Source: Prochlorococcus sp. AG-363-P19 (GTDB lineage Bacteria; Cyanobacteriota; Cyanobacteriia; PCC-6307; Cyanobiaceae). From it: a stretch of DNA of 64,000 bases. Where the stretch lies: the NCBI GenBank assembly GCA_003280055.1, contig QCGG01000005.1, positions 1-64,000 on the forward strand. Direction: 5' to 3'. Every line of letters begins with the position of its first letter. Positions within the stretch are counted from its first letter, which is position 1. Made by a program: the position numbers and the translations under genes. Below, one piece after another: positions 9,570-20,848 of this stretch. Below the pieces are notes generated by a model that was not told the origin of the DNA, ran no database searches, and saw nothing but the letters and a program-made list of their open reading frames with translations.

Positions 9570-10175
9570 ATGACGGATTCATACAGCGATCCTCAAAACA
9601 GAGATAAAAACTCTGTTGGCTCCCGAGAAGGGCGCCGTGCGGGTGGATTTAAGACAGGCCGAGGCCCTGGCAATAGAGAAGGTGGTGGATTCAAAATTCG
9701 CCTAAGCGACAATGAGATGAGATCGGCTCGATCACTTCAAGATGCTTTCAATCTGCGCTCTACTGTTGCCGTTTTGGGATTTTCTCTAAGAACTTTGGGG
9801 CAGATGCTAGAGGAAGGGAAATTAGATGATCTAATCACTCAATACCGATCACAACCTCAACACAAGCCTGACAAAAGAGAAGATGGGAGTAATTGGTCTC
9901 GCAAAGGTCGTTTTAGTACAGAAAGAACTGACTCTCGACAAGGTGAAAATCGGCCTGATCCCTTTGCAAGGCCTGAAAAACCAAAGCCAAAAGTTTCCCA
10001 AACAGAAGAACAGACCTCATCTGCCGAAGAAGTATCCAATGGTGAAACTGAAACTCCTCAAGCAGAATCCTTAATTAATAATTCTCCTTCCATCGAAGAT
10101 CTAGACCAATCCTCTGAGGCTTCAGTTGACACTGAGGTGCAAGGAGAACAGCCAAGCAAAACTAAAGAGGAGTAA
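9570..10175 (+). CDS. Conserved cyanobacterial protein with disordered tail
   Basis: A 201-residue protein I cannot assign a function. Residues 1-45 are Gly/Arg rich (GRRAGGFKTGRGPGNREGGG). A compact helical core follows at about 46-95 (FKIRLSDNEMRSARSLQDAF, then RSTVAVLGFSLRTLGQML). The rest is acidic, Ser/Glu/Pro rich and probably disordered. The basic RGG-like start could bind nucleic acid, but this is inference. It ends 3 bases before the trpS start, so the two are very likely co-transcribed. Confidence 0.8.
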   Translation: MTDSYSDPQNRDKNSVGSREGRRAGGFKTGRGPGNREGGGFKIRLSDNEMRSARSLQDAFNLRSTVAVLGFSLRTLGQMLEEGKLDDLITQYRSQPQHKPDKREDGSNWSRKGRFSTERTDSRQGENRPDPFARPEKPKPKVSQTEEQTSSAEEVSNGETETPQAESLINNSPSIEDLDQSSEASVDTEVQGEQPSKTKEE

Positions 10176-10178
10176 TAA

Positions 10179-11192
10179 ATGAGCCGCCCGCGTGTTCTCT
10201 CCGGTGTCCAACCCACTGGCGCGCTTCATCTCGGTAATTGGCTAGGTGCTATTCGTAATTGGGTGGAACTACAAGAAAGTCACGAAACGTTCTTCTGCGT
10301 GGTAGACCTTCATGCAATAACAACACCACACAATCCAGGCAAACTGGCCTCTGAGACACTCTCAACAGCAGCTCTTTACATGGCTTGTGGTATTGATCCT
10401 TCTAAATCAACAATCTTTGTACAAAGTCATATTCCTGCACATAGCGAACTTTGTTGGATACTCAATTGTGTAACTCCTTTGAACTGGCTAGAGAGAATGA
10501 TTCAATTCAAAGAGAAAGCAATAAAGCAAGGAGACAATGTATCTGTTGGGCTCTTAGATTACCCTGTCCTTATGGCTGCAGATATTCTTCTTTATGATGC
10601 AGATTTTGTGCCTGTAGGGGAAGACCAAAAACAACATCTTGAACTAGCTAGAAACATTGCTCAACAAAGAATCAATTCAAGGTTTAAAGAGGTTGAGAAA
10701 GACCTATTGAAGATTCCAAAACCAATGATTATAAAAAATGGATCAAGAGTAATGAGTCTTAGTGATGGCTTAAAAAAAATGAGTAAAAGTGATGACAATG
10801 ACAACAGCAGAATAAATCTTTTGGATCCACCAGAATTAATTTGCAAAAAGATTAAACGGGCAAAAACAGACTCATATATAGGTCTTGAATTTGGGAACCC
10901 ACTTCGACCAGAAGCAGAAAATCTATTAGGTATGTATGCAATACTCTCTGGGAAAAGTAATGCTGTTGCTCAGCAAGAGTGCTTAGAAATGGGTTGGGGT
11001 AAATTCAAGCCCCTGCTTAATGACGCGGCCACTTCTGCATTGAAACCAATACAAGAAAAATATAAGGAGTTAATGGAAAATCGTGATCATTTAAATCTTG
11101 TTCTAAAAAATGGCAGAATAAAGGCAGAGCAGACTGCTCAAAAAAACCTTACGAGAATTCGAAATGCTCTAGGATTCCTTCCAGAAAAGTGA
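10179..11192 (+). CDS. trpS: Tryptophanyl-tRNA synthetase
   Basis: Class I synthetase that charges tRNA-Trp. The 337-residue protein carries the HIGH-like motif PTGALHLGNWLGA (about residues 12-24) and the KMSKS loop (KKMSKSDDND near residue 200). Length and motif spacing match bacterial TrpRS. It has thrS directly downstream (28 bases), giving two consecutive synthetase genes. No T-box or attenuator-like structure was seen upstream; the preceding stop is 3 bases away. Confidence 0.97.
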   Translation: MSRPRVLSGVQPTGALHLGNWLGAIRNWVELQESHETFFCVVDLHAITTPHNPGKLASETLSTAALYMACGIDPSKSTIFVQSHIPAHSELCWILNCVTPLNWLERMIQFKEKAIKQGDNVSVGLLDYPVLMAADILLYDADFVPVGEDQKQHLELARNIAQQRINSRFKEVEKDLLKIPKPMIIKNGSRVMSLSDGLKKMSKSDDNDNSRINLLDPPELICKKIKRAKTDSYIGLEFGNPLRPEAENLLGMYAILSGKSNAVAQQECLEMGWGKFKPLLNDAATSALKPIQEKYKELMENRDHLNLVLKNGRIKAEQTAQKNLTRIRNALGFLPEK

Positions 11193-11220
11193 GACCCCCA
11201 TAAAAAACTAATAATCAATC

Positions 11221-13143
11221 ATGCCACAAATTACTCTACAAAATGGGGATCAGAAAGACTTCCCGAACCCTGTAACTACAATTGAAATTGCTGAAAGTAT
11301 AGGTCCTGGCCTTGCAAAAGCAACGATAGCAGGAAAAGTAAATAACACTTTAATTGATGCATCTCTACCGATCAAAGAGAATGCAAAAGTAACAATAATA
11401 ACTTCAAGAGATCAAGAAGGTCTAGAAATAATAAGACACTCATGTGCGCATCTAATTGGACATGCCGTGAAGCAATTATTTCCATCTGCAAAAATGGCGA
11501 TTGGGCCAGTTATAAATGATGGGTTTTATTATGATATCTCGTTTGAAAAAGGATTTACCCCTGAAGATCTCAGCTTAATAGAAGCGAGAATGAAAGAATT
11601 AATTAAACTAAATTATGATGTATTAGTAAAAATTGTCACAAAAGAGCATGCTCTTAAAACATTCAAAAGTAGAGACGAGGATTACAAAGTAAATATCATT
11701 GATGATATTCCAGATAATGAAGAAATAAAGCTATATTATCACCAAGAATATATTGACATGTGCAGAGGTCCCCATGTTCCCAATACAAAGCATCTTCAAC
11801 ACTTCAAACTAACAAAGCTGTCTGGGGCTTACTGGCGTGGGGACTCAAGCAATAAGATGCTGCAAAGAATTTATGGCACAGCCTGGCCCTCTTCTAAAGA
11901 GCTAAAAAAACATTTGCACTTAATAGAAGAAGCCGAGAAGAGAGACCATCGTAAAATAGCAAAGCAGATGTCACTGTTTCATACCCAAGAAGAGTCTCCA
12001 GGAATGATTTTCTGGCACCCCAAAGGCCTAAGTATCTATCAAGTATTAGAAGACTATGTAAGAAGAAAGTTACGAATCAATGGCTACTTTGAGATCAAAA
12101 CTCCACAAGCAGTTGACAGAAGTCTTTGGGAGAAGTCTGGTCATTGGGACAAATTCCAAGAAGAGATGTTTACAACAACTTCAGAAAATAGGGAATATGC
12201 AATTAAGCCAATGAATTGCCCTTGTCATATACAAGTTTTTAACAAAGGGCTTAAAAGTTATAGAGACTTACCTCTAAGGCTATCTGAGTTTGGCTCCTGC
12301 CATAGAAACGAGCCCTCTGGCGCTTTGCATGGATTAATGAGAGTAAGAAATTTTGTACAAGATGATGCGCATATTTTTTGCACAGAATCACAGATTCAAG
12401 AAGAAGTCTCAAATTTCATTGATTTAGTTTTCGAGGTATATAGTGCCTTTGGTTTTGATTCAATACTTATAAAGTTATCAACAAGGCCAAGCAAACGGGT
12501 GGGTAGCGAAGAGATTTGGGACAAATCTGAAAAAGCCCTTTCTGATGCTCTTGAAGCAAAAAAACTAGACTGGGAATTATTACCCGGAGAAGGTGCCTTC
12601 TATGGACCAAAAATTGAATTTTCTCTAAAAGATTGTCTTGGCAGAGTTTGGCAATGTGGAACCATACAAGTAGACTTCTCAATGCCAGAGAGATTAGGCG
12701 CAGAATATATAGATTTAGACAATACTAAAAAGACCCCAGTTATGCTCCATAGAGCTGTGCTAGGCTCATTTGAAAGGTTTATAGGCATATTAATTGAACA
12801 TTATGCCGGCAGATTTCCTGCATGGCTTGCTCCCATACAAGTTATAATAATGTCCATTACAGATAGAAATTCCGACTACTGTACGAAACTATTTCATTAT
12901 TTTCAGGGGGCCGGTTACAGGGTTGATATTGATCTCCGAAATGAAAAAATTGGCTTCAAGATAAGAGAGCATACTTTAGAAAAAATCCCATTTTTATTAA
13001 TCATTGGAGACGAAGAACAATCCAATGAAATGGTCTCAGTTCGCACTTTAAAGGGAAAAGATTTAGGTCGAATGTCACTTAGCGACTTTAAAAGCGAATT
13101 AGATGAAGAGATCTCAAACCTTGGAAGAGTTTCAACAGGCTAA
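11221..13143 (+). CDS. thrS: Threonyl-tRNA synthetase
   Basis: Class II synthetase that charges tRNA-Thr and edits mischarged Ser. The 640-residue protein has, in order, an N-terminal TGS domain (residues 1-60), the editing/SAD domain with [10 protein letters not shown] near residue 76, the catalytic core with MNCPCH (zinc Cys) and the later [12 protein letters not shown] motif 3, and a C-terminal anticodon-binding domain (from about 530). Full length. It is followed by a 106-base gap before glk, so the synthetase pair may end here, although no strong terminator is visible. Confidence 0.97.
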   Translation: MPQITLQNGDQKDFPNPVTTIEIAESIGPGLAKATIAGKVNNTLIDASLPIKENAKVTIITSRDQEGLEIIRHSCAHLIGHAVKQLFPSAKMAIGPVINDGFYYDISFEKGFTPEDLSLIEARMKELIKLNYDVLVKIVTKEHALKTFKSRDEDYKVNIIDDIPDNEEIKLYYHQEYIDMCRGPHVPNTKHLQHFKLTKLSGAYWRGDSSNKMLQRIYGTAWPSSKELKKHLHLIEEAEKRDHRKIAKQMSLFHTQEESPGMIFWHPKGLSIYQVLEDYVRRKLRINGYFEIKTPQAVDRSLWEKSGHWDKFQEEMFTTTSENREYAIKPMNCPCHIQVFNKGLKSYRDLPLRLSEFGSCHRNEPSGALHGLMRVRNFVQDDAHIFCTESQIQEEVSNFIDLVFEVYSAFGFDSILIKLSTRPSKRVGSEEIWDKSEKALSDALEAKKLDWELLPGEGAFYGPKIEFSLKDCLGRVWQCGTIQVDFSMPERLGAEYIDLDNTKKTPVMLHRAVLGSFERFIGILIEHYAGRFPAWLAPIQVIIMSITDRNSDYCTKLFHYFQGAGYRVDIDLRNEKIGFKIREHTLEKIPFLLIIGDEEQSNEMVSVRTLKGKDLGRMSLSDFKSELDEEISNLGRVSTG

Positions 13144-13249
13144 TACTAATAATTATTGCCTAGCTTAATTAAGGCCAAAGCCTAAAGGTTCCACAAATCA
13201 CAAACCATTAGCTATTGATTTTAAAGATCTAAATAGCTAGCTTGACAAT

Positions 13250-14311
13250 ATGGAGAAAAATTCAACACTTCTAGCTGGTGACATAGGAGGAACGAAAATA
13301 CTATTGGCCATATACGAGTGGGATAGAATACCTATTCAAAAATATAAGAAAAAGTATTTCTCATCTGACTGGTCTTCAGCAGAGGATGTAGTCTTTGATT
13401 TCATAAAAAGTATTCCTGAAGGGGTTAAAAAGCCTGACCATGGATGCCTTGCTGTTGCTGGAAGATTAGAAAAAGACATTGTCAAGCTTACAAACCTTCC
13501 CTGGACGATAGAAATAGAAAAAATATATGCCGCTGCTGGCACAAAAAAACTAGAAATAGTAAATGACTTTGAAGTATTGGTATACGGATTAGAATTCCTA
13601 GAGAATCATCAAATAAGAAACATCCAAAACAGCAAGAGGGGAAGATTCTCTGACGGAGTTTTTGCAATTATTGGAGCCGGAACAGGTTTAGGAATAGCTA
13701 GAGGTTTAAAAGTTAAAGAAAAAATAATTTCTCTTCCCAGTGAAGGTGGCCATGTCGAATTTTCACCGCGAAATGAAGAAGAATGGAAATTATCCAACTG
13801 GCTAAAGAAAGAACTATCAATCAGTCGACTAGCAACTGAACGTGTCGTTAGCGGAACAGGTCTTGGAAATATTGCAAAATGGCTTTTAATTTCAAAAGAT
13901 GATAAATCGCATTCCCTTTATCACTTGGCAACTGAATGGGATTTTGGCAACACCTCTGCACCAAAGAGCGTTGGGGATCTTCCCTCTCTTGTCTCTAATG
14001 CTGCGAAACAAGGAGATCGATTAATGCTAAGCGCTCTAAAGATTTGGCTCAGCGCATATGGTTCGGTGGTTGGAGACCTTGCATTGCAAGAGCTGTGTTA
14101 CTCAGGCCTATGGATAAGTGGTGGAACCGCTTCAAAACATTTGAATGGACTTCAATCAAAAACCTTTTTAGAAGCTCTTCACAACAAAGGTCGTTTTAAA
14201 CCCCTCTTAGAAGATATGCCAGTCACCGCTTTGATAGACCAAGAAGCAGGACTCTTTAGTGCCGCGTGCAAAGCACACCGTATGGATGAGCAAGGTGGGA
14301 GACTAGATTAA
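13250..14311 (+). CDS. glk: Glucokinase
   Basis: Phosphorylates glucose to glucose 6-phosphate. The 353-residue protein starts with the phosphate-binding motif LAGDIGGTKILLAIYEW, has NDFEVLVYGLEFL (sugar-site Asn-Asp), IGAGTGLGIAR and SEGGHVEFSP (the Glu-Gly-Gly-His of the Glk family). It ends 14 bases before thrB, which suggests a shared transcript. Together with glgA and glgB in this window it fits glycogen turnover and uptake or recycling of glucose. Confidence 0.93.
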   Translation: MEKNSTLLAGDIGGTKILLAIYEWDRIPIQKYKKKYFSSDWSSAEDVVFDFIKSIPEGVKKPDHGCLAVAGRLEKDIVKLTNLPWTIEIEKIYAAAGTKKLEIVNDFEVLVYGLEFLENHQIRNIQNSKRGRFSDGVFAIIGAGTGLGIARGLKVKEKIISLPSEGGHVEFSPRNEEEWKLSNWLKKELSISRLATERVVSGTGLGNIAKWLLISKDDKSHSLYHLATEWDFGNTSAPKSVGDLPSLVSNAAKQGDRLMLSALKIWLSAYGSVVGDLALQELCYSGLWISGGTASKHLNGLQSKTFLEALHNKGRFKPLLEDMPVTALIDQEAGLFSAACKAHRMDEQGGRLD

Positions 14312-14325
14312 AAGAGTTAAAAAGG

Positions 14326-15276
14326 ATGGCGCTTCCTCCGCGCATAGGTCAAAAGGTATTGGTGGACGTTCCATCTACTACAGCCAATCTTGGTCCAGGT
14401 TTTGATTGTCTTGGTGCAGCATTAGACCTAAACAATCGTTTTGAAATGCAAAGAATCGAAGGAAGTGGAGAAAGGTTCGAACTCATTATCGAAGGGTCCG
14501 AAGGCAGCCATCTTCGAGGAGGACCTGAAAATCTCGTCTATAAAGCGGCTCAAAGAGTCTGGAAAGCGGCTCAACAAGAACCATTTGCTCTAGAGGCTCG
14601 CGTAAGACTTGCCGTTCCACCAGCAAGAGGTTTGGGCAGCAGTGCAACAGCCATAGTCGCTGGCCTTGTCGGTGCAAATGCACTTTTAGGAAACCCATTA
14701 AAAAAAGAAACGCTACTGGAACTGGCAATAGACATAGAAGGACATCCTGACAATGTGGTGCCATCACTCTTAGGTGGACTATGTATCACTGCTAAAGCTC
14801 TCTCAGAGAGATGGAGAGTGGTTAGATGCGAATGGATAAATTCCATTAAAGCTGTGGTTGCAATCCCCTCAATCAGACTCAGCACAAGCGAAGCAAGACG
14901 TGCAATGCCAAAAACTATTCCTATTGAAGATTCAGTTATAAACCTAGGAGCCTTAACCCTTCTTCTTCAAGGACTGAGAACAGGAAATGGAGATCTAATT
15001 GCAGATGGAATGCATGACAGACTTCACGAGCCCTATAGATGGCGTCTTATCAAAGGAGGTTTGGCTGTAAGAGAAGCCGCAATTAAATCAGGAGCTTGGG
15101 GCTGTGTAATCAGTGGAGCGGGTCCAAGCCTTCTTGCACTATGCCCAGAAAGTCACGGCACCAGGGTAAGCCAGGCTATGGTTAAAGCCTGGGAAGCTTC
15201 TGGGGTTGCCAGCAGAGCCCCTGTACTTAGCCTCCAAACAACCGGGAGTCAATGGAAACCGTTTCCATCTGAGTAG
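14326..15276 (+). CDS. thrB: Homoserine kinase
   Basis: GHMP-family kinase that makes O-phosphohomoserine for threonine synthesis. Residues 11-35 hold the N-terminal motif (VDVPSTTANLGPGFDCLGAA). The ATP loop PPARGLGSSATAIVAG is near residue 100, and the C-terminal motif SGAGPSLLAL near 265. Its 316 residues are normal. It sits between glk and ndhD with short gaps, an order driven by compaction rather than pathway. Confidence 0.96.
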   Translation: MALPPRIGQKVLVDVPSTTANLGPGFDCLGAALDLNNRFEMQRIEGSGERFELIIEGSEGSHLRGGPENLVYKAAQRVWKAAQQEPFALEARVRLAVPPARGLGSSATAIVAGLVGANALLGNPLKKETLLELAIDIEGHPDNVVPSLLGGLCITAKALSERWRVVRCEWINSIKAVVAIPSIRLSTSEARRAMPKTIPIEDSVINLGALTLLLQGLRTGNGDLIADGMHDRLHEPYRWRLIKGGLAVREAAIKSGAWGCVISGAGPSLLALCPESHGTRVSQAMVKAWEASGVASRAPVLSLQTTGSQWKPFPSE

Positions 15277-15332
15277 ATTTACTCAGAAAAAGACCCGGTA
15301 ACTGATAAATTAATAAGGAGTAACTTGCCACC

Positions 15333-16904
15333 ATGGACGCCAATCTGCCCATATCGGCTGCGTCCCCTGCAACCTTCCCCTGGCTTTCGCTGATCGTGCT
15401 GCTTCCTGCAGCAGGGTCGCTATTGATGCCTCTATTACCAGGGGACGAGCAAACCTCCTCTGAAACGCCCAGAAACCTTGCTATCTCAATACTTCTGGCA
15501 GATTTCTTGTTAATTCTATTTGTCTTTATAAGGTTTTTTGACCGTCAAGATGGAGGTCTTCAATTAATCGAGAGAACTAGCTGGATTCAAGCAATTGGTC
15601 TTGAATGGTCTCTTGGTGTTGATGGCATTTCAGCACCTCTAGTAATACTTAGTGGCGTAATAACACTTCTCTCTGCTACTGCAAGTTGGAAAATCAAAAG
15701 TAAACCCAGACTCTATTTTGGATTACTTCTATTACAAGCATCTGCCCAAGCTCTTGTATTCCTTTCCCAAGATTTTCTTCTATTTTTCCTCTCCTGGGAA
15801 TTAGAATTAGTTCCTGTATACCTATTAATAGCAATTTGGGGCGGTTCCAGAAGGTTATATGCAGCTACTAAGTTTATTCTTTATACAGCACTCGCCTCAT
15901 TACTAATTCTTATTAGTGGGCTTGCCTTGGCTTTCTCAGGGCCTTCTTTTACTCTTAACTTAAGCGAGCTGACATTACTTTCTCCGAGCGGAAGTTTTGG
16001 TTTACTTTGTTATTTAGGTTTTTTAATTGGATTTGGAGTTAAGCTCCCCATTTTTCCATTACATACTTGGTTACCAGATGCACATGGAGAAGCGAATGCC
16101 CCAGTATCAATGCTTTTGGCAGGTGTACTATTAAAAATGGGTGGGTATGCACTATTACGTTTCAATGTGCAAATGCTTCCACAAATACATCTTCTGGTGG
16201 CACCAGCTCTGATCATTATTGGAATAGTAAACATTATTTATGGAGCCCTAAATGCCTTCGCTCAAGACAATGTAAAAAGACGTATTGCTTGCAGTTCAGT
16301 AAGTCATATGGGTTTCGTTCTCCTTGGGATTGGAGCCATTAATGCACTTGGAATAAGTGGAGCGATGCTACAAATGATAAGTCATGGTTTAATTGCGGCA
16401 GCAATGTTCTTCATAACAGGAACATTTTACGAAAGGACAAAAACCCTTTCAATTCCAAACATGGGTGGACTTGCAAAAGCACTACCAATTACCTTTGCTT
16501 TCTTCTTGGCTAGTTCTCTAGCCTCACTAGCCTTACCTGGAATGAGTGGATTCATTAGTGAAATCACAGTATTTCTTGGAATAACCAGCCAAGAACTTTT
16601 CACATCATTCTTCCGGTCCCTGACAATAGTCATTGCAGCAATTGGCCTTGTTTTGACGCCAATTTACCTTTTGTCAATGTGTCGGAGAGTTTTCTTCGGA
16701 CCAAGGATTCCAGCGTTAGCATTAATTGAAGATATAAACACCAGAGAACTATTAATTGGAATTAGCCTTCTAATCCCTACTTTAACTATTGGGTTCTGGC
16801 CACGCATAGCAATTGATCTGTACAAAGCTTCAACAGATTTAATGGCTGATAGACTAATTAATAATAGTCTTATAGCACTTAGTCAAAATATTGGCCTTGG
16901 ATAA
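15333..16904 (+). CDS. ndhD: NAD(P)H-quinone oxidoreductase subunit 4 (NdhD)
   Basis: Proton-pumping antiporter-like subunit of the cyanobacterial NDH-1 complex in the thylakoid membrane (respiration and cyclic electron flow). The 523-residue protein has about 14 hydrophobic segments, the conserved Glu in [18 protein letters not shown], the Lys in [12 protein letters not shown], and the [20 protein letters not shown] signature. A strong AAGGAGTAA ribosome site precedes the ATG. NdhD1-type versus NdhD3/4-type cannot be settled here; the absence of neighbouring ndhF3/cupA suggests the respiratory type. Confidence 0.95.
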   Translation: MDANLPISAASPATFPWLSLIVLLPAAGSLLMPLLPGDEQTSSETPRNLAISILLADFLLILFVFIRFFDRQDGGLQLIERTSWIQAIGLEWSLGVDGISAPLVILSGVITLLSATASWKIKSKPRLYFGLLLLQASAQALVFLSQDFLLFFLSWELELVPVYLLIAIWGGSRRLYAATKFILYTALASLLILISGLALAFSGPSFTLNLSELTLLSPSGSFGLLCYLGFLIGFGVKLPIFPLHTWLPDAHGEANAPVSMLLAGVLLKMGGYALLRFNVQMLPQIHLLVAPALIIIGIVNIIYGALNAFAQDNVKRRIACSSVSHMGFVLLGIGAINALGISGAMLQMISHGLIAAAMFFITGTFYERTKTLSIPNMGGLAKALPITFAFFLASSLASLALPGMSGFISEITVFLGITSQELFTSFFRSLTIVIAAIGLVLTPIYLLSMCRRVFFGPRIPALALIEDINTRELLIGISLLIPTLTIGFWPRIAIDLYKASTDLMADRLINNSLIALSQNIGLG

Positions 16905-16906
16905 AG

Positions 16907-19042
16907 ATGTCTAATAAAAAAAACAATAATCAAAATAAAAAGTTTTTAATCGGCCGTGGTATCCCAGAATTTGAATCCATCACGCCAGAAGTTATCTCAA
17001 AAGAATTCCCTCTTCTTCTAGAGAACCTTAATAAAGAATTAACCAAGCTAGAAAAAGATTTTATTGACCTTTTAACAAATCCTGAGAAACTTACTTGGGA
17101 TAATGTCATGGAACCAATCTATAGACTTTCTGAGGCCCTAAGATGGAGTTGGGGAGTTATATCACACCTTAACGGGGTATGTAACACAAAGGAACTAAGA
17201 AAAATCCATTCAGAACTACAGCCTATTGTTGTAAGTTTCTCGAACCGACTTGGTCAAAGCAAAATCATATACCAAGCGCTTTCTGAATTAAAAATCAAAG
17301 ACAGCAACATACTTAACCAAACTCAAACGAGAATTCTCGATTCTGAGATCCTTTCCATGAAGCACCGCGGCGTTGGCCTACAAGAAAATATTCAGGATGA
17401 ATTTAATTCATCCTCACAAAAGCTTGCTGAGTTGAGTAGCAATTTCAGCAACAATCTACTTGACTCAACACAAAAATGGAGTCTATTGCTCACCAAAGAA
17501 TCCGAAGTAAACGGACTCCCCAAAAGAGCACTTGTAGCACTCGCTCAAGCAGCAAAAAAAGCTGGTGAGATGCAAGAAGGAGGTAAATCGCCAACTACTG
17601 AGAAAGGGCCTTGGCTTCTAAAGCTGGACATGCCTAATTACATACCATTCATTACTTATGCTAAGAATCGGTCTCTAAGAGAGAAGGTATATAAAGCTCA
17701 TATACAAAGAGCTAGTGAAGGCAAGCATAACAACAACTCAATAATTGAGGAGATATTAATTCTAAGGAAAAAACAAGCCAATCTTCTTGGTTATAAAAAC
17801 TGGGCAGAACTAAGTCTTGCTAGCAAGATGGCTAAGGATATAGATGCTGCCGAAGAGCTCTTAGAAGAATTACGCTCTGCAGCCATGCCCACTGCAGAAA
17901 AAGAGCTTTCTGCAATTTTAAGCTTTGCAAAGGAAGCCTCAAAAGAAAACATTTCAAGCATTGAACCCTGGGATTTAAATTTCTGGTCTGAGCGTCTTAG
18001 ACAAGAGAAATTCTCTTTAGACAATGAGAAACTTCGGCCATGGTTTCCTCTGCCAAAAGTTCTTGATGGGTTATTTCATTTATGTAATCGTTTATTCGAT
18101 ATTTCAATAACTGCAGACACTTCCAATATATCCAAATGGCATTCAGATGTTCAATTTTTCAACGTATTAGACAATACTGGAAAAAAAATTGCAGCGTTCT
18201 ACTTAGATCCCTATTGTCGACCATCCAGTAAACGTGGTGGTGCATGGATGGATGAGTGCTTGAACAGAGATATGTCTAACAAAAGCGAACCAATACTTCC
18301 TATTGCCTACTTAGTCTGCAATCAAACTCCTCCAACCTGCAACTCGCCAAGTTTAATGAGTTTTGAAGAAGTCCAAACTCTATTTCATGAGTTTGGCCAT
18401 GGGCTTCAACACATGCTAACTACTATCGACTATCCCCAAGCCGCAGGTATAAACAACATCGAATGGGATGCAGTAGAGCTTCCAAGCCAATTTATGGAGA
18501 ACTGGTGTTTGGATCGAAAAACGCTCCTTGGGATAGCACGTCATTGGGAAACAAACGAACCTCTACCTGAAGAAGAATTTGAAAAACTACGCCAAAGTCG
18601 CAATTTCAATTCAGGACTTTCGACATTACGCCAGGTTCATTTTGCCCTAACTGACCTAAAGCTTCACAGTATTTGGGATAAGGATTTAGGGATAAGCCCA
18701 GATCAATTACGGCGTCAAATAGCAACAAAAACAACCGTGATCAGTCCAATAAAAGAAGATCAATTTTTATGTTCTTTTGGGCATATTTTTGCAGGCGGTT
18801 ATGCCGCTGGCTATTACTCATATAAATGGGCAGAGGTTCTAAGCGCAGATGCTTTTTCTGCCTTTGAAGAATCTAATCTTAAGAACGAAAGCGAGGTCAA
18901 ATCAAAAGGAATGCTGTTTAAGAATACAGTATTAAGTCTAGGAGGTAGTAAGTCCCCTTCAGAGATCTTTGAATTGTTTAGAGGAAGAAAAGCTTCGACT
19001 AATGCACTTATCAAGGATTATGGTCTAAAAAGGGCTAATTAA
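16907..19042 (+). CDS. prlC: M3 family oligopeptidase (oligopeptidase A-like)
   Basis: Cytoplasmic zinc metallopeptidase that degrades short peptides, including leftover signal and transit peptides in related enzymes. The 711-residue protein has the HExxH zinc site in LFHEFGHGLQHML (about residues 492-504) and the third ligand region NIEWDAVELPSQFMENW 25-40 residues later. Its start is 3 bases after the ndhD stop, so it is probably co-transcribed. The C-terminal FAGGYAAGYYSYKWAEVL motif is typical of the family. Confidence 0.94.
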   Translation: MSNKKNNNQNKKFLIGRGIPEFESITPEVISKEFPLLLENLNKELTKLEKDFIDLLTNPEKLTWDNVMEPIYRLSEALRWSWGVISHLNGVCNTKELRKIHSELQPIVVSFSNRLGQSKIIYQALSELKIKDSNILNQTQTRILDSEILSMKHRGVGLQENIQDEFNSSSQKLAELSSNFSNNLLDSTQKWSLLLTKESEVNGLPKRALVALAQAAKKAGEMQEGGKSPTTEKGPWLLKLDMPNYIPFITYAKNRSLREKVYKAHIQRASEGKHNNNSIIEEILILRKKQANLLGYKNWAELSLASKMAKDIDAAEELLEELRSAAMPTAEKELSAILSFAKEASKENISSIEPWDLNFWSERLRQEKFSLDNEKLRPWFPLPKVLDGLFHLCNRLFDISITADTSNISKWHSDVQFFNVLDNTGKKIAAFYLDPYCRPSSKRGGAWMDECLNRDMSNKSEPILPIAYLVCNQTPPTCNSPSLMSFEEVQTLFHEFGHGLQHMLTTIDYPQAAGINNIEWDAVELPSQFMENWCLDRKTLLGIARHWETNEPLPEEEFEKLRQSRNFNSGLSTLRQVHFALTDLKLHSIWDKDLGISPDQLRRQIATKTTVISPIKEDQFLCSFGHIFAGGYAAGYYSYKWAEVLSADAFSAFEESNLKNESEVKSKGMLFKNTVLSLGGSKSPSEIFELFRGRKASTNALIKDYGLKRAN

Positions 19043-19095
19043 ATATAAATAAGCCTCATGAATTACATAAGATGATTTATCAATAAAATCACTAT

Positions 19096-19473
19096 CTAAT
19101 AAGAATTACGAGTTCTCTCTATAGAAACTCTTCCATGAAACCCTGGCAAAGGAACTGAGCATTTAGTAAGTTTCACACTCATCGGAACTGGGCCATAAAA
19201 CTGCTCCAGCCTGCAAAGAATCTGATCACTAAACTTTTCAATAGTAAGGCAAGTAAAATCGAAAGAAAATTTCTGAAGTGATTTTATTGCCAAGCTGTAA
19301 TCAGCTGTTAGATCAAGGTTGTCTTCTTTAGAAGCAAGGTCTATATCAAGTCTCAGACTGAAATCCAAACTAAACCACTGACCATTAACACGCTCTTCTT
19401 CTAATACCCCTACATGAGCCCAAAGATTCACACCGGTAACATGAATTACACCATTGAAAAGTTCATGCTTCAC
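19096..19473 (-). CDS. folB: Dihydroneopterin aldolase
   Basis: Makes 6-hydroxymethyl-dihydropterin in folate synthesis. The 125-residue protein has the FolB landmarks near the start ([18 protein letters not shown]), [13 protein letters not shown] (the Tyr of the active site), [10 protein letters not shown] (the conserved Glu) and the C-terminal [12 protein letters not shown] (Lys catalytic). The start ATG overlaps the proA stop by 4 bases (ATGA), so it is translationally coupled to proA. It converges on the peptidase gene. Confidence 0.92.
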   Translation of the reverse strand: MKHELFNGVIHVTGVNLWAHVGVLEEERVNGQWFSLDFSLRLDIDLASKEDNLDLTADYSLAIKSLQKFSFDFTCLTIEKFSDQILCRLEQFYGPVPMSVKLTKCSVPLPGFHGRVSIERTRNSY

Positions 19474-20786
19474 AATGGTAAGTCCCTATGCGAAAAGGAT
19501 TTCTCTCCAGAGACAAAGTCTTCTGCGATATGTCCATCACCACGAAGTCTATAGCGGTAGGTAACCAAACCCTCTAACCCTACAGGCCCTCGTGGTGGCA
19601 AAGTTTGTGTACTAATTCCGACCTCAGCTCCAAACCCATAGCGAAATCCATCAGCAAATCTTGTCGAGCAATTGTGATATACCCCCGAACTATCAACAGA
19701 AGCAAGAAAAAGTTCAGCAGTTTTTTCATTAGTGGTAGCTATCGCCTCTGTGTGCCTTGATCCGTAACAGTGAATATGCTCAATTGCATCTTCAAAGCTG
19801 TTTACAATCTTGATAGAAAGTACAAGGTCTAAATATTCTTTTCTCCAATCACTTTCATCAGCTGGTTCCTTAATTCCTAATTTCTGACTGACTGTATCAC
19901 CAAGTAAACGAACACCTAGCCCCTCAAAAGCGGGAATAGCAACATCAAGAAAGTTCTTGGCAACATCACTATGTAAAAGCAATGTCTCTATAGCATTACA
20001 AGCGGCAGGGTATTGTGTTTTACTGTCAATAGCGATTCGCAATGCTTGTTGTAAATTAACTTCTGAGTCGATATACAAATGGCATATTCCATCAGCATGA
20101 CCTAATACGGGAATTCTAGTATTATCTTGAATAAATTGAACCAATTCATTACTCCCTCTTGGAATTATCAGATCAAGCAAACCATCTAACTTAAGCATTG
20201 AAAGGCTTTCTTTTCTAGTAGTAAGAAGAGCCAGTGAGCTAGGTTGAATCTCTGTATTTTTCAAACCTTTTTTCAAGGCTTTCATAATAGCTTCATTTGT
20301 AAGTACAGCTTCACTCCCCCCTTTAAGAAGAGCCCCATTCCCTGAGCGAATAGCTAGTGAGGCTATCTGTATAACCGCATCTGGACGAGCTTCGAAAATC
20401 ACGCCAACTACCCCTAATGGAACGGTAATACGATCCAAAATAAGGTCTTTATATAGTTCTCTATGCACCTGACATGTTCCTAATGGGTCGGGCAAGTTTG
20501 CAACCTGCAAAACCCCTTCGATAGCACCCTTAAGTTTCGCTTCATCCAGCTTTAGTCGAGCTATAAGTGCTTCTTGCAATCCCTCTTGCTTGGCAATCTT
20601 TAGATCTTGTTTATTAGCTTCCACAATTTCACCTGAATTAAGCTCTAGAGAAGATGCCATTGCAGCAAGAGCAAGTTTCCTTTGTTTGTTATCAGCTTGA
20701 CCTAATAACATCGCACTACGGCGAACCACCGATGCTCGTTGAAGTAATTCACTTGAAGGTTCCGGAACCGTGAGTAATTTCGTCAT
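19470..20786 (-). CDS. proA: Gamma-glutamyl phosphate reductase
   Basis: Second enzyme of proline synthesis; it reduces glutamyl-5-phosphate to the semialdehyde with NADPH. The 438-residue ALDH-fold protein has the cofactor region ([20 protein letters not shown] near residue 120), [11 protein letters not shown], the catalytic Cys in [12 protein letters not shown] (near residue 257) and the C-terminal [17 protein letters not shown]. Full length. It is upstream of folB (ATGA overlap) and 62 bases downstream of the tamB-like gene. Confidence 0.96.
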   Translation of the reverse strand: MTKLLTVPEPSSELLQRASVVRRSAMLLGQADNKQRKLALAAMASSLELNSGEIVEANKQDLKIAKQEGLQEALIARLKLDEAKLKGAIEGVLQVANLPDPLGTCQVHRELYKDLILDRITVPLGVVGVIFEARPDAVIQIASLAIRSGNGALLKGGSEAVLTNEAIMKALKKGLKNTEIQPSSLALLTTRKESLSMLKLDGLLDLIIPRGSNELVQFIQDNTRIPVLGHADGICHLYIDSEVNLQQALRIAIDSKTQYPAACNAIETLLLHSDVAKNFLDVAIPAFEGLGVRLLGDTVSQKLGIKEPADESDWRKEYLDLVLSIKIVNSFEDAIEHIHCYGSRHTEAIATTNEKTAELFLASVDSSGVYHNCSTRFADGFRYGFGAEVGISTQTLPPRGPVGLEGLVTYRYRLRGDGHIAEDFVSGEKSFSHRDLPL

Positions 20787-20848
20787 CGCATCAAAAAAGT
20801 CCTTATCTAATCTTTGTAGCCAATGAAATGGGACAGTGGTGAACTAAT